64,000 nucleotides of DNA from Luscinia megarhynchos. Lineage: Eukaryota; Chordata; Aves; Passeriformes; Turdidae. Shown here one piece after another: positions 1 to 11,265 of the stretch; within the stretch, counting starts at the first letter, position 1; each line of letters begins with the position of its first letter. Under the pieces are notes generated by a model. The model saw nothing but the letters and a program-made list of their open reading frames with translations, was not told the origin of the DNA and searched no databases. The stretch lies in contig CM067570.1 in assembly GCA_034336665.1 (NCBI GenBank), forward strand, positions 19,668,502 to 19,732,501. The letters run 5' to 3'. The position numbers and the translations under genes were made by a program.

Positions 1-3000
1 CAGAATAACAAATTAAGAATCCAGACTTCTATGCTACTATCAAGTATATATTCCAGCTTTAGCCTTCATAACTACCCTAGAGTTTAGTCTATGGTTTAGT
101 TTGCCAGTTTGAACCTAGAACTATCACTCCTCAGAAACCAAGAATACATTAAATTTCGCTTCTGAAGACAGGCACAAAACTCCTTAATCCCTTACAGAGC
201 AGACTGTACAGGATGTATTGCAACACCTTCCACACCAAGTGAACACAAATGATTCCTGAAGCACTCCTAGCTCAGCCTGGCAAAGGCAGCAAGCTGGGAT
301 CAGCCTAACCAGGACCACTACAACTTTCATGGCATTTAACCAAAATACAGTGCAATGTGCAAATGCAAGCTCTCTAAATAGTTCACAAATCACTAAATAG
401 CATTTGAATAGTGTACATGGGAATCTTCATCCCCAACACCATAGCTGAATGCAAATTCATTCCCTTTGATTCTGTAAAAGCCTTGTGTAGCAGAAGTTGT
501 ATTCTGGAGGACTGCAAAAGAGGTCAGAACAACTGCACCATACTGATGCACTTGTTTTACACAGAGTCCATTGCCACCCTAATTGTATAATTGTTCAAAT
601 AAGTAACTGTGTTGTCAGAAAAACACACTGTGAGATCTTTTGAGGCAACAAAGGGAAAAAAAACCCTCAAAAACAAATAAAAAAATTTAGACAAAAAATG
701 TAGAAATAGGAGTGTTCCTGAATTCTACAGCATCTTCAAATGTTTTAATAAAGAGCATTAAAATAAGAATTTTTATACTATTCGAAATTTGTTACCTTGT
801 TCTTCTGACTGAACTTTCACAAGAGAGTTCTCTGTTGCTTTTTTCTTGGCATTCTCCTCTTCTTCTTGTGACCATTGCATGTGGTCCCTGCAAAAAGCAG
901 TTGAAGCACCAGCTTTTCAAAAGGGTTTTTTGTAATATTTTTTCCCAGGAAAAAACAGTCATGAACTAGCTACACTGTCTTAAATACATTTTCTTTAAAT
1001 TTTTTGAGTGCAAGCAAATGACCACAAGGAGACTGACAGTTAAAACCCAAGTTTCAGTGTATGATAGATAAAAATTAATTACTAATTAGGTAATTGATTA
1101 AGAAACATGCATCAACTGCAAAGAGACTGAAGTAGAATGCATTTCTTTGATTAATAACAGGATTATATATATCTTGCAAATTGAATGTCTTTACAGCAGT
1201 GTATTTTGAGTATCCCATTAAAACTGTATTTAGCTGAATACAATAATAGACCTACCAACAAACATCTAATGAAAGAAACACCTCACATTAACAGTGTTTA
1301 TGATGAGGAACTAAGGACTAGCAAAGAAATCAGCTGTTCTGAAACAGGGAGCATAATCCACCTATCCAATTGGAACAGACGGAACCGATGAACAGGATTT
1401 TACTTTTCTGAGGAATAGAGAAAGGTAACATTAAAAAAAAAAAAAAAAACAGAATGAGATGTTTGCAAGAAAAGTCAAACAATGCTGCAATGTTTCCAAA
1501 GTCTATGCCATCTGTATTTGTGTAAAGTGGTTACTTAAATGTTATGTTAACCCATGGTCACAGAACCAAGCCCAGATCTGATCCTAATGAATAAACTGCC
1601 TTCCCTGCAGATTCTGGTTTGGATCACAATGGGAAGTGCCCAAAAATGTGCTGCAGGATGTTTTCAAAAGTCAATCAGCTGTCCCTCAAAATTGTCCAGT
1701 ATGAACAGATTAAATTGGATAATATAATTCAAGCAATCTATTAAATCCTAATCCTACTGAACTCAGCTAACTGCAAGCCCATGACTAAAATTCCATTGAT
1801 TACTACGGGAAAAGGAAGAAGGTGCCAACTTGAAAAGAGTTGATTGTATCTAAAAGCTAATGAGCACCTTCCTTTTCCGTACTTGGTGACATATAGGTAA
1901 TTTAATTCTTAGACCTTCACTGTTCCTCTTTTGTTAATTGTGGGAGACTAATTGGTATGTATTTGTCTGCTTGCCTCAGACTTGATTTCCGCCTCTCTAC
2001 TGAAATATTTCTCATTATTGTCCCCAGCAGGTTGCCTCTCCCCTTCCTGTATTTGTTCATATACCAAATGTTCCTGTGCAGTGTCATGGCTCTGACAGAC
2101 ACGCTGCAGTAGAATAAAACTGAATGACCGAAGCATTACCAGGCAGACATCCTCCTGGAAAGATTTGCTTCCCTCACTGCTATCATCAGTTTTGACCTTG
2201 CCTACTCCAGCAAGCTGAAACCAAGGATTATTCAGATGGCAATAATACACAGTCAGCCCTTCTGAGAGATGACTTGCTGCGCTGTAATCTTTAACGGATC
2301 AATTTTAATCCATCATTGTGTGTCTGTCAGAGCCCTTGGGGGCTCCACACACAATACTAAAGGTGCCTGAAGCCCGTCATCTTCATTAGCAACCTTTTTT
2401 TTCCCCTTTTTTTCTCTCCTTGAAAATTCAAAAAGCACCTTATGGTGCTTTTGTGGAAATTTCTATATGGTAAAAACCAAATAATATTGCTGCAGCACTT
2501 CTTGATCAAAATCTACAAAAGAGGGGACACTGCATAGTTCTTACACAAATTATTTACATAGTATGGATGCTTCCTTCAGCAATACAAATTGGTAGGAGCA
2601 CAGGACACATAAGAACTCTAAGCACAGAAGTGTTTAAATACAGAAGTGTTTCAAACTGAACCATTTTAACCACACCAGGAACTGTTAACATGAGTAGGCC
2701 TGATATGAGATCAAGCAGTGCTGCTTTCAGTTCAGTCTATTCAACTTAGTCCTTTTCCACTAACTTGTTTGCTAACATCGGGTTTAATTATCTCTGTGAT
2801 AATGTGAAAACTGTATCAATTACTGACCTGAATAGAAGCAGGCATTTTTTGCTCCCATGCTTAGCATCTTTCATTGCTTCTCTCTCAAAATGACAGAAAA
2901 GCACCACAATAAACATCTAAAGCATTAGTCCCCAAATTTAATTTACTTAGCATTTCTAGCAGCAATGGTAGCAGCTCTTGGCTCTCTGCCAATTCACACA

Positions 3001-6000
3001 AAAAGAATGCCACTTTATGAACAACTAAGGATTATAGGTGGAAAACAAAAGGATATCATACATCAATGTTAGAGAAGATGAGTATCTAATGCTCATCCTG
3101 TATAATCTATTTAGCATTGCCACCACTCATCATAATTCTCCTCATCTCCCTAGTGAGATTCCTGCCAACACAGTGAGCTTCAGAAACAACGACCTACCCC
3201 ACATCACAGCCAGGTTCTTCATTTATCAAGACCATTGCAACTTCCATGCACCTCTGCTTCAATTCAGTTTCACCTGCTTCCCCATCTGAGCTACATAGAT
3301 TCACTGGCAGATCCACTTTCTTTATAGCCCTGTTTCTTTCACTTCCACCTTCACAATCCATCCCAGCCACCTTCATCAAAGATTGATAACTCTGTATTAG
3401 ACTGCCACCAAAGGATAGCAGAAAAAACTGAAGCTACACATAATCAATTTTTTGAAGGAAATTATAAAACAAACAAACAGTTTCATCAAAACCCATGTCA
3501 CAGAAAAAGGGTGGCCCTTTTCTTAAAATCTTTTCCTACCTTGATTATACAGCCTACATTTCAATCAGCACTTATACATGTAAAGAATTCATCCACCTAG
3601 CAGGAAGCACTAAGCCTGGAAGAGGCTTAAGAACTACACTGCATATAGATTTATGAAACACAGAGACAAACTTTAATCTCTTAACACAATAATCAGGCAG
3701 CTTCCAGCTTCCTTGACCAGGGAAGTATAGCCAACTCCAAATTTAGCCTTAAAGTGATAAATGTTAGGGACCACTTGGGGACATCTAGTTTAGATCTAAC
3801 AGATGACAAATCTAGTTGCGTATCTAACTAATGAGTTAAGCCCAAATTTAAAGACTAAAAAGAGTAATGAAGATACTAGTTTATCAACAAAAAGAAAATC
3901 TTCTCTATCATATTCTTAAGACATTTTATTAATCAGAATATTGATATAGAGAATCTTTTGAAATAATTTTGATTAAAAAGCAAAGTGGAACAATAACTTG
4001 GATTATAAAAAAATTCTAAAAACCTCGGCAAGTTAAAAGCTTGTCCAGTAACTTCTCTGACAGCTAACAGCAGAAGACACCTCTGAGGAAAGTAAAAGAA
4101 TTGCAGATGACTTTTATGAAGTCATCTTAAGTCCTGAAATGTGTTATGCTACACCTATGTTGTATTACCCATTGGTTATTGTTAGCCACATCCAGTCCCT
4201 TCTCCTAATTTTGCTAAACCTTTGCTCTCAAAAATGGTGACAGAAATCAAAAATATGCTAAAATTTTGTAAGAAGTAATTTTTTGTATAGCTTCTAAATC
4301 TCTCACTTCCAAACAAACATTCCTTGGGTTTAATGATGAAATTTAGGAATAGCAACTCCTGGTCTCTCATATATATTAGGTAGATATTTGAGAAACCAGA
4401 TATTCTACTTTCGAAATAGATTTAGATAATCTTCTATCCTTCTAACACTTCCTGTATCACTTACTGTTTTTTGTTCATCTCCATTCCACAATCAAAAATC
4501 TTAGGCTTTTCAGTCTCATTTTTCCCACTGTGTTGACTAGCAGTCTCATTCTTTTCTGAGCACCCATTAATCATGAAAGCATCTTTTGGAGATGGAGATG
4601 TTGCAAATCAGGGCAATTCTTATTCTTGTCAGCATTTACACATTGATGTCTTCTCTGCTATTACACTGCTTATTTATGTTAAGAATCCATTTACTTTTTT
4701 TGATAATTGCACAGTGTATGAAAATTTCTGCTGAGATATCTGTAACATCTTCAGTACACCTTAACAAGAATAGGAGTAATTTACATGTTGCTTTCAAAAT
4801 GGTGTCAATTTTAGACTAGGGGGCTAATCCAGTATGCAATGTTATTGTACCTAGAAACTTTCTGCCATTATAAATAACAGGGACTATCTTATCTCTAAAG
4901 TCTCTGCCTCCTGATTGATTACTGATCCATAATAATATTTTTGCCTTTCACTCCTTGACTAACTATTTGCTTGGCAGCTTTTAATGCAAGCCACTGAGAG
5001 CTCATAACTGTCAGGTTACTTGTGACAGTCTCAGGCTTCCTCTAGCACTATCTTCCTATGTCTATTCTGATAGCACCTTTGCTTTATACACCCACACCAT
5101 TATTCACCAAATTAAACAGTACACAAAAATCAGCCTTGAGGAAACTCTCACCACATGTTATGCTCAAAGACCTTAGAAGGATCAGTTAAAATCCGTGATC
5201 CAAGTGGAACCGCTGGTCGTCTATTACTTTGGTGCCTGTGCTGCATCTTGTTTTTTCTCAGACACAAAGCAGAAAGCCTTGCAATGAAGTTCATTGTGAT
5301 GAGAGACCTGAAACACATTTAACTCAAATTACAGTTTTGCAGTAACCTAATTGTTTATGTCACTTACATGAGAGACTGGTCAAATAACCAAGAACAGGTA
5401 TTAGATTTACTAAAATATCAGTTCAAATGCTTTTTAGAAAATGGCAACATCCCTTCAGTGTGCTGAAAGCCCAAATAATCCCAAAGTAGGCTACTGGAAT
5501 GAAATCATTCAAAAGATAAATTATCTGGTATAATTTCAAAGTCCTATCAGGGAGGGGAAGGAAAAGAAATACACAGTAAGCCAGACTGATATTGTACCTT
5601 TATGAACACAAGCAAGAAATGATCAGTAATGAAACCACTTCTTCTAGTGGGTACACACTGTCAGCAAAATTAACATTTTTCACCACACTCATCTTCTTCA
5701 AAAAATTTCACTCTGAACTGTGACTATGGTTTTATGCTTTTAAATAGGAAATTAAATAACTTTTTTTAAGCGTAGACATAATGCACATAAAGCCATCCAA
5801 CATTTCTGCCATATATTCTCCTGATCCCTGTTCAGTGCTGTCTTTGAAATGTAATGGTTATACATGTTTAATGTTTATCAACAGAAATTTAAAAGTGTTT
5901 CAGATTTTTTTTATTACATGTATAAGTTTATCCTATATTATTATATTTTAATTGGAATATCTTCATAAAGGATCAATAATGAAAGGAAACAAGTGTGTAG

Positions 6001-9000
6001 CTAGTATTAGCATTTTTGGTGGTTTTTTTAGCATATTCTTGTTAATGTAGGCATTCAATGAGACAAGTAAAAGGAAATACCCCTCCTACTACTTTTACCC
6101 TGATGGGCTTTTGTTCTTTTCACCTTAAAATTATTTTAAGTCCTATTTTGTCCGGCCTTTTTTCTCTTCTTTATTTGCAGTGCTGCTTCTGTAGAAACCA
6201 CACCTACAAACTTAATGCACTGGAAATACAATGCGTAGTTACAAAAGAACAGGCACAAGATACTACAAAAAACATTCTGTGCACATTGGTTGCAAACAAA
6301 GATTTTTATCTCGAGGAAAACAGTAGTAATTGATCCCAAGTCTTGTACTGTGAATTGAAAATTATTAATATGTACACATCAAATACAAAGACTGGCAACG
6401 GAATCACTTCAATTAAATGAACAATTCCTCATTGAACATGTACTTTTGAAAGAGTCATGCATTTAAAAGGGCATTGTTTATTCATTTTAAGCTTATAGAG
6501 AAAAAAAAAGGAAAAAAGATTAAAATTTCTTTTTATCTGTTGAAGTTTAAATCAAATGGAGTTTGCCTTATGGTTGACAATGCCAAATAAAACCACTGTT
6601 AATTTTGGCTGCTGAGACTGCAATGTTACCAGGACATGGAAGCATTGCCATACAGTGAAAACGTAACATTTAGGCCTACTAAAAATTCAAAACTTCTTCT
6701 AATGTTAATGAGTTTATTGTTTGGGGTTTTTTTTAATGTGGCTCAGCAATTAAAACAATTCCAATTTATTTTTCAATTGCTACAAGTTGTTCATGGTTTT
6801 TATTTGAAAATATGTATGCATTTTCCATAACATAACCCATAATTATTAATACATATGGGATATAATGAAATAATGAGACATGAAAATTAAGACATCACGA
6901 CAACTTCTGCAAAATGCGTCATTTACATAAAGGCAATGAAAAATAAAATTCTTGAAAATAAAAACAAATAGAAAGTCCTCCAGAACCCCAAACCACAATC
7001 CAGAATTATTATTATTAAATTATAGAAATACTTGGATAAAGATTCCATTATTACATTGCAAACTGTTTGCAAATCCTCTTCCTCCCTCAATTATTTGAAA
7101 AGACCTGAGTTAATACCTTGCATTTCCTGTGCCAGCACTGATATTCACTATAAAATAAAATGATTCAGCTGCTAGGCTAGTCACATAATTTTTCTTGGCT
7201 TTCTAAATATCTCAGTAAGAACATGAAAAGATGCACAGATGGGAACTATAGTCAGATGACTAAGATGATCTTACATCAGTAAAACCCAGCTATGCAAGCC
7301 TTTCTATGAAAAAGTGAGCCTTTGAGTAATAACTGAACAATTTTAGCAGATAAATTCTGAAAATGCAAGGCAAGTGGGGTAGGTGAGGAAGTTTACTGCT
7401 GCAATCAATGTTAAATGTAAATGAACTCCCTTGAGACACGCATCTATATCCCTGAGAGTTAGAAGTCATCCACAGATCATGAGATTAGTGGGCAACACGG
7501 CTACTAAAAGCTCAAAAGCATTAAATCACTTGTAAGTCTAAATTACATTTTCTGACGGGAGTCATTGCTTGATTGTTTAACTGAAGTTTGTTAATGAACA
7601 GGCAAACACCCCTTCTTGTTATCAGGTAAGATGATCATATCCTTAAGTTATGACAGCAAGAAATGTTGCCTGAAAGAATTAGGAGTTCTTTCCCTGTTCA
7701 CAGTCACAGTCAGGAATACTTTAAGTTTGATTGTGAATCAAGACAATTCAACTTTCATCTTTAAGGAAATTAACATTAAACTGAATTACATTAAAAATTA
7801 CTTACTTTTGTGGTAGCATAACTATTTTTCAGAAAAAAAAAACTTTAAAGAAACAATACACTTGATAACTATGTTGAAGAGAAACATGGAAGTCTTTGTT
7901 TCCCTGTGGAGCACTGCCTTTCAGACTTCACGATTTTGTCATTGTTACAAGTACAGATCAGGTCCTCAGTTTAGTTGAGAAATTTTAAGAAACAGCCTTA
8001 AAACTCCTCCCCTCCTCAAAAACAGCAAACACAGTATCTTTAGTACAGCTTTTTTCAGTGAACATGCAGAAGAATGTACACACATCAACTGCTAGCCAGA
8101 CCTGAAGTTAGCATTAAATTAATTGATGCAGTCATTAAAACCCTGAGCAGTCACACCCATAGAAGAAAATTCAGATACACAAGAAAAGAACTGCTCTAAG
8201 ATTTTTTAACAGTCAATTACACCCTAAAACATATGTAAATCACTTAACTGATGAGTAAAATTCTTTAAAAGTATCTATTCTGAGAGAGGGGAAAAAAGCA
8301 AAACAAAAAGAACAGAAATAACCTGTTACTTTTGTCCAAGAACCTAATTTAATGAAATTTTTGGATGAAAGTATTTTGACATTTGGCTGATCTCCAAGTA
8401 CAAATCTAACAACTTCTTCCATCTCCAATCACTAAGTCTACTTGTGGAGTCTCTGTTATAAAGACAAAAATAGCCTATATTAGGAACAGTATGTGCAGCT
8501 TTTGTTACATTCCCATTCCATACAGAAAAGTATTCTGGAAATAATTGACTTTATACAATTACTTCTGCTTGGTGCCTAGAAATTTATCTAGACAACATAA
8601 GACCATTAATCCCCAATGCTCTTCTGTATAGCCTTGCTAATCTGTATTATCACCATCGAACACTACCAAAACTCAAAACACCTGACACAAAACAGATGCC
8701 AGTGGCTATCTGGGACAGAAAGGAAAGAAAATTCAAGATAATGGCAACACAGAAGATGTAACTATGAGTTACTGGTAGTTATTTTTAAAATACGTACATA
8801 TTAATATTTCTTAATATTTCCAGTCTGGGTGGGGTGACTTTACTGTCAACCAGACTCATTCATTAACCAAGTGCTCAATCCTATTTTATTTGACCAAGTG
8901 ACTAATCATGCCCTCTTGGGACTTGATGATTAGTTTTTCAGTTATATACTTCCAAAAAATTAAGCACATTTGAAACAACAGGGTATTTCACAACTTCTTA

Positions 9001-10700
9001 AACTCAGCAGATCTAAAAATTTCAACTGTTTTCCTTTCTCATGCACCAGGAACGATGCAGACCACCTCCCTGTGAGCATACAGCAACTTCAGTAAAACTG
9101 CTGCAGAGCAGTGCCTCCCAGGGGAAAAGAAAAACAAAGTAAAAAAAAAATTTATTTATTCTGATTCCTACAGAGACAAGGAAAGTTAAAATTAAAGAGC
9201 AAAGCAGATAAAAACAAACAAGCCTGCCCCATCAGATATGATTTTAATCACATATACATGTGCTGAAAAGTGCCTGTTCTTCCACAAGCTGCAAGGTAGC
9301 CTGTTGAAAACAGTCCAGCAAAGAGGAAATAGTTTATGCTATGAGAGAGAAGGGGAGGTAAATCCTGCGGATTTACTGGAAACATTTACTTGAATAATCA
9401 AAGATGGGTTCCTCGTTACCCTGCACACCCTCTGCTGGCTGCTACTTACACAGGAAGGAGGAAAAAGAAAAAAAAAGAGCTCGTGAGACTCGATGTGTGT
9501 ATATACACATACTTGCACAGTGAAGATATATCTAAACCTCCACATGCAATCACTTAAACTATATTAACCGTATTATCTACAAAATACTGAATATTTAAAT
9601 GTATTGCCTAACAGAAGATGATTTGCCTCAACACCAATTATGGGTTTTTTAATTAAAGGTGATGAGAATTGGGATAGAGCTGCATGAATTTTACTACTGT
9701 CTACAGTTTCTATTCAAGAACCTCATTCATTTACATTCTTGCAGAGGACTTTGGATGTCCATGTGGACTTTGATGAGCTACAATCTGCCTTGCCAGCTCT
9801 GAAGTCACTGGCGATGTTGCAAATCCACCCGACAGCATGCTCCACTTACTGCGCTAATCAGCTCTTTGAAGGAGCAATTGCAACCACTGAGTTTGTGTTT
9901 AGCTCCCTTCAAGCAATAACTGCAAAGCACCAGAAACTTAAAGGACTCTCTCTTTCCTTCAATATCAGTAAAGATTCAATGTTCCACTCAGATCCTGAAG
10001 ATCCTGAAGATATGGGCACATGAAAATATCAGCAACTTTTGATTACCCCATTTGAGCGCTTGGCCTCTGACAAGGAAGAGAAACAAGTCTGTCCACTTCA
10101 GTTGCTCTGCCGGCAAGTAGCGATTGATGACCGTGCCAACATCTGGGACGTAGCTCTAATAATACAAAAACGAAGTGTCACACATCTTAAGAAGTTTCTG
10201 TTGACTTGGAGTTTTAAATGGGTTTCGACAGATCCCGTAACCTTCCCCCCAGGCCCCGGTACGCTCCATCCCACACCGCAGTACCCAAAGGGTTTGCGGC
10301 CGGTGCCCAAAGGCTCGCACGTGCCAGGCCGGGCCTTCACCCCCGGGAACGCCCCGAGCCCGAACCCGAGGGCTGAGCTCTACAGCAGGAACATTTTAAA
10401 AGTAAGAAGATACCACTTCTCCTTAACTAGCTACCACTAACAAAACTTTCCTGCCTTTATTTAAAAATGCGAAGAGTAAAATGTTTCCGTCGGTACGCCC
10501 CGCACGTCAAGCGCCCGCATCCTTCAGCGCAGATCGGCGGGGAGCCCGGCCGGGAGCAGAGCTCCCGGTGCGCGGGCGGCTCCGCGGTACCGGCCGGCGG
10601 CTGCTGCCGGCGATTCTCACCAAGCCCTGCGCAGCGCCTGCTCCTGGCGGTGCCTTATGAGCGCCAACGCCGCAGCGCTCCCGCACGGCGCGGTGACCCC
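1..10700 (-). CDS. METTL8: METTL8, 5' part of gene (partial; continues beyond the left edge)
   Basis: METTL8 is a SAM-dependent methyltransferase that makes 3-methylcytidine at position 32 of certain mitochondrial tRNAs. Two minus-strand coding exons are visible: 5152-5294 carries the start codon and 796-887 follows it. Joined, they read from an Arg-rich leader through LGSRILTDPSKVFEHNM to W-DHMQWSQEEEENAKKK, matching the conserved N-terminal region of METTL8 (family knowledge). The phases agree: exon 2 ends ATG TG and the next begins G GAC, completing Trp. The catalytic Rossmann domain lies left of the window. Gene order METTL8-DCAF17-CYBRD1-DYNC1I2 is conserved with human. The 5' limit given here is approximate, because a non-coding first exon in the CpG island is inferred, not proven. 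I found no further METTL8 exon in bases 1-795. Confidence 0.9.
796..887 (-). CDS. METTL8: METTL8 coding exon (DHMQW exon)
   Basis: On the minus strand a TTTTTGCAG acceptor precedes GGACCACATG, and the exon ends GAACAAG followed by a GTAAC donor. The 92 bases translate as (W)DHMQWSQEEEENAKKK, then ATENSLVKVQSEEQ. The W-DHMQW-S-EEE block is a hallmark of the METTL2/METTL8 family just before the methyltransferase core. The exon starts with the last base of the Trp codon left open by the upstream exon and leaves one base (G) for the next exon. That exon is not in the window. Confidence 0.9.
888..5151 (-). other. METTL8: METTL8 intron 2, no other gene seen
   Basis: An AT-rich intron of about 4.3 kb. 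It contains a run of 17 A at 1433-1449. No conserved exon, RNA gene or confident repeat family was recognised. The short open frames here have no coding character. Confidence 0.75.
1433..1449. repeat. A17 homopolymer
   Basis: Seventeen A in METTL8 intron 2. No upstream retrocopy or target-site duplication was recognised beside it. Confidence 0.85.
5152..5307 (-). CDS. METTL8: METTL8 exon 2 with the start codon and mitochondrial leader
   Basis: The acceptor TGTTTCAG lies at about 5308-5315. There are 13 bases of 5' UTR, then ATG at 5294-5292, and coding runs to 5152 before a GTGAG donor. The protein begins MNFIARLSALCLRKNKMQ, continues through a stretch with several Arg and no acidic residue, and reaches PLGSRILTDPSKVFEHNM, the conserved METTL8 segment. 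An Arg/Lys-rich, acid-free start of about 35 residues fits a mitochondrial presequence, as expected for the mitochondrial METTL8 form. The coding part is 143 bases and ends in phase 2. The start choice is supported because the acceptor lies only 13 bases upstream. Confidence 0.9.
5308..10620 (-). other. METTL8: METTL8 intron 1 (5' limit inferred)
   Basis: An AT-rich stretch of about 5.3 kb between the start-codon exon and the shared CpG island. It holds nothing recognisable until about 9.4 kb. There a weak CTCF-like match on the minus strand (CCAGCAGAGGGTG, about 9427-9439) and the plus-strand coding-like frame described separately are found. Its upstream boundary depends on the proposed exon 1 donor at 10620/10621. 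Confidence 0.5.
9688..10228 (+). pseudogene. Unidentified coding-like frame with one internal stop
   Basis: One plus-strand frame stays open from just after a TGA at 9685 to about 10228, interrupted only by TGA at 10021-10023. Before the stop it includes LDVHVDFDELQSALPALKSL and later HQKLKGLSLSFNIS. After the stop it continues KYQQLLITPFERLASDKEEK and QVAIDDRANIWDVALIIQKR. The residue mix (amphipathic, Leu/Asp/Glu/Lys-rich) looks like a real alpha-helical protein, not random AT-rich DNA. A pyrimidine-rich tract and CTTGCAG at 9738-9744 resemble a splice acceptor. I do not recognise the parent protein. It could be a retrocopy fragment, a decayed exon of a lost gene, or a live exon of an antisense transcript. 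The last part runs into the CpG island. Confidence 0.35.
10621..10700 (-). other. METTL8: Candidate METTL8 non-coding exon 1 and donor
   Basis: On the minus strand GGGCTTG is followed by GTGAGAAT at 10620-10613, a good match to a splice donor. It lies inside the CpG island and upstream of the METTL8 start-codon exon, so it could end a 5' UTR exon. The transcription start, and so the right-hand limit, is a guess. Other donors in the island cannot be excluded. Confidence 0.3.
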
Positions 10701-11007
10701 GCTCCGCCCGCGGGCGCCGCGCGGCCGCCTCAGCCGCGCTCCGCGGGGCACGGCGGGAGGCGAAGTCCGGGCGCGCCGCGAGGTTTCGCTCGCGGAAAAA
10801 CTACGGTGCCCGGCGGGCGGCGGGGAGGAGGCGCACGGCTGTCCCCGCCCCGCGGCTGCGGAAACCGGCGCTGCGGCTGCCGGGGAGGCGCGGAACACTC
10901 TCGGGAGGCCTCGGCCTGCCTGGCTCCGGAGGCCGGGAGCAGAGGGTTGGCCGGACGTTTTCCCGCTTCCCTTCACCTATCTCCGTCAGGGCGGGGGTTG
11001 GAGATAA

Positions 11008-11265
11008 ACCCGGCGTGGGCCTGGCCCTGCAAGGCTGCACGCCCTGCCGAGAGCGAGCCTGGAGCGGGGGAGAAAGGCGGTCGCGCCCCGAGGGCCGAGA
11101 ATATGCCCGCAGGCGGCCGCCGGCGGGGGCAGGAGCGGCCTCCGGGCGTGCGGGGTGCACAACGTGTGCCGCCTCCTCACCCGCAGGGCCCACGGCTTCT
11201 ACGCCAGAGATGCTGGTGTCGCCCTCAGGAAGAACCTGGGGCTCCTCCGAAAGATCATGTGTCAG
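11008..11265 (+). CDS. DCAF17: DCAF17 exon 1 (5' boundary uncertain, no in-frame ATG)
   Basis: The frame that joins exon 2 reads VHNVCRLLTRRAHGFYARDA, then GVALRKNLGLLRKIMCQ, ending CAG at 11263-11265 before GTAATA. This matches the human exon 1 pattern NVC-RL-RRA-G-F-RDAGV and NLG-LR--CQ. The frame is open back to TAA at 11005-11007 but contains no ATG apart from the Met three codons from the exon end. An ATG at 11103 lies in the neighbouring frame. One base fewer in the G runs at 11125-11129 or 11152-11155 would join that ATG to this frame. The other option is a non-AUG start such as GTG at 11155. Confidence 0.8.

Noticed and set aside
9427..9439. Weak CTCF-like match on the minus strand in METTL8 intron 1
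   Set aside because: It lacks the expected C in the GGC core, so it is mentioned only in the intron entry.
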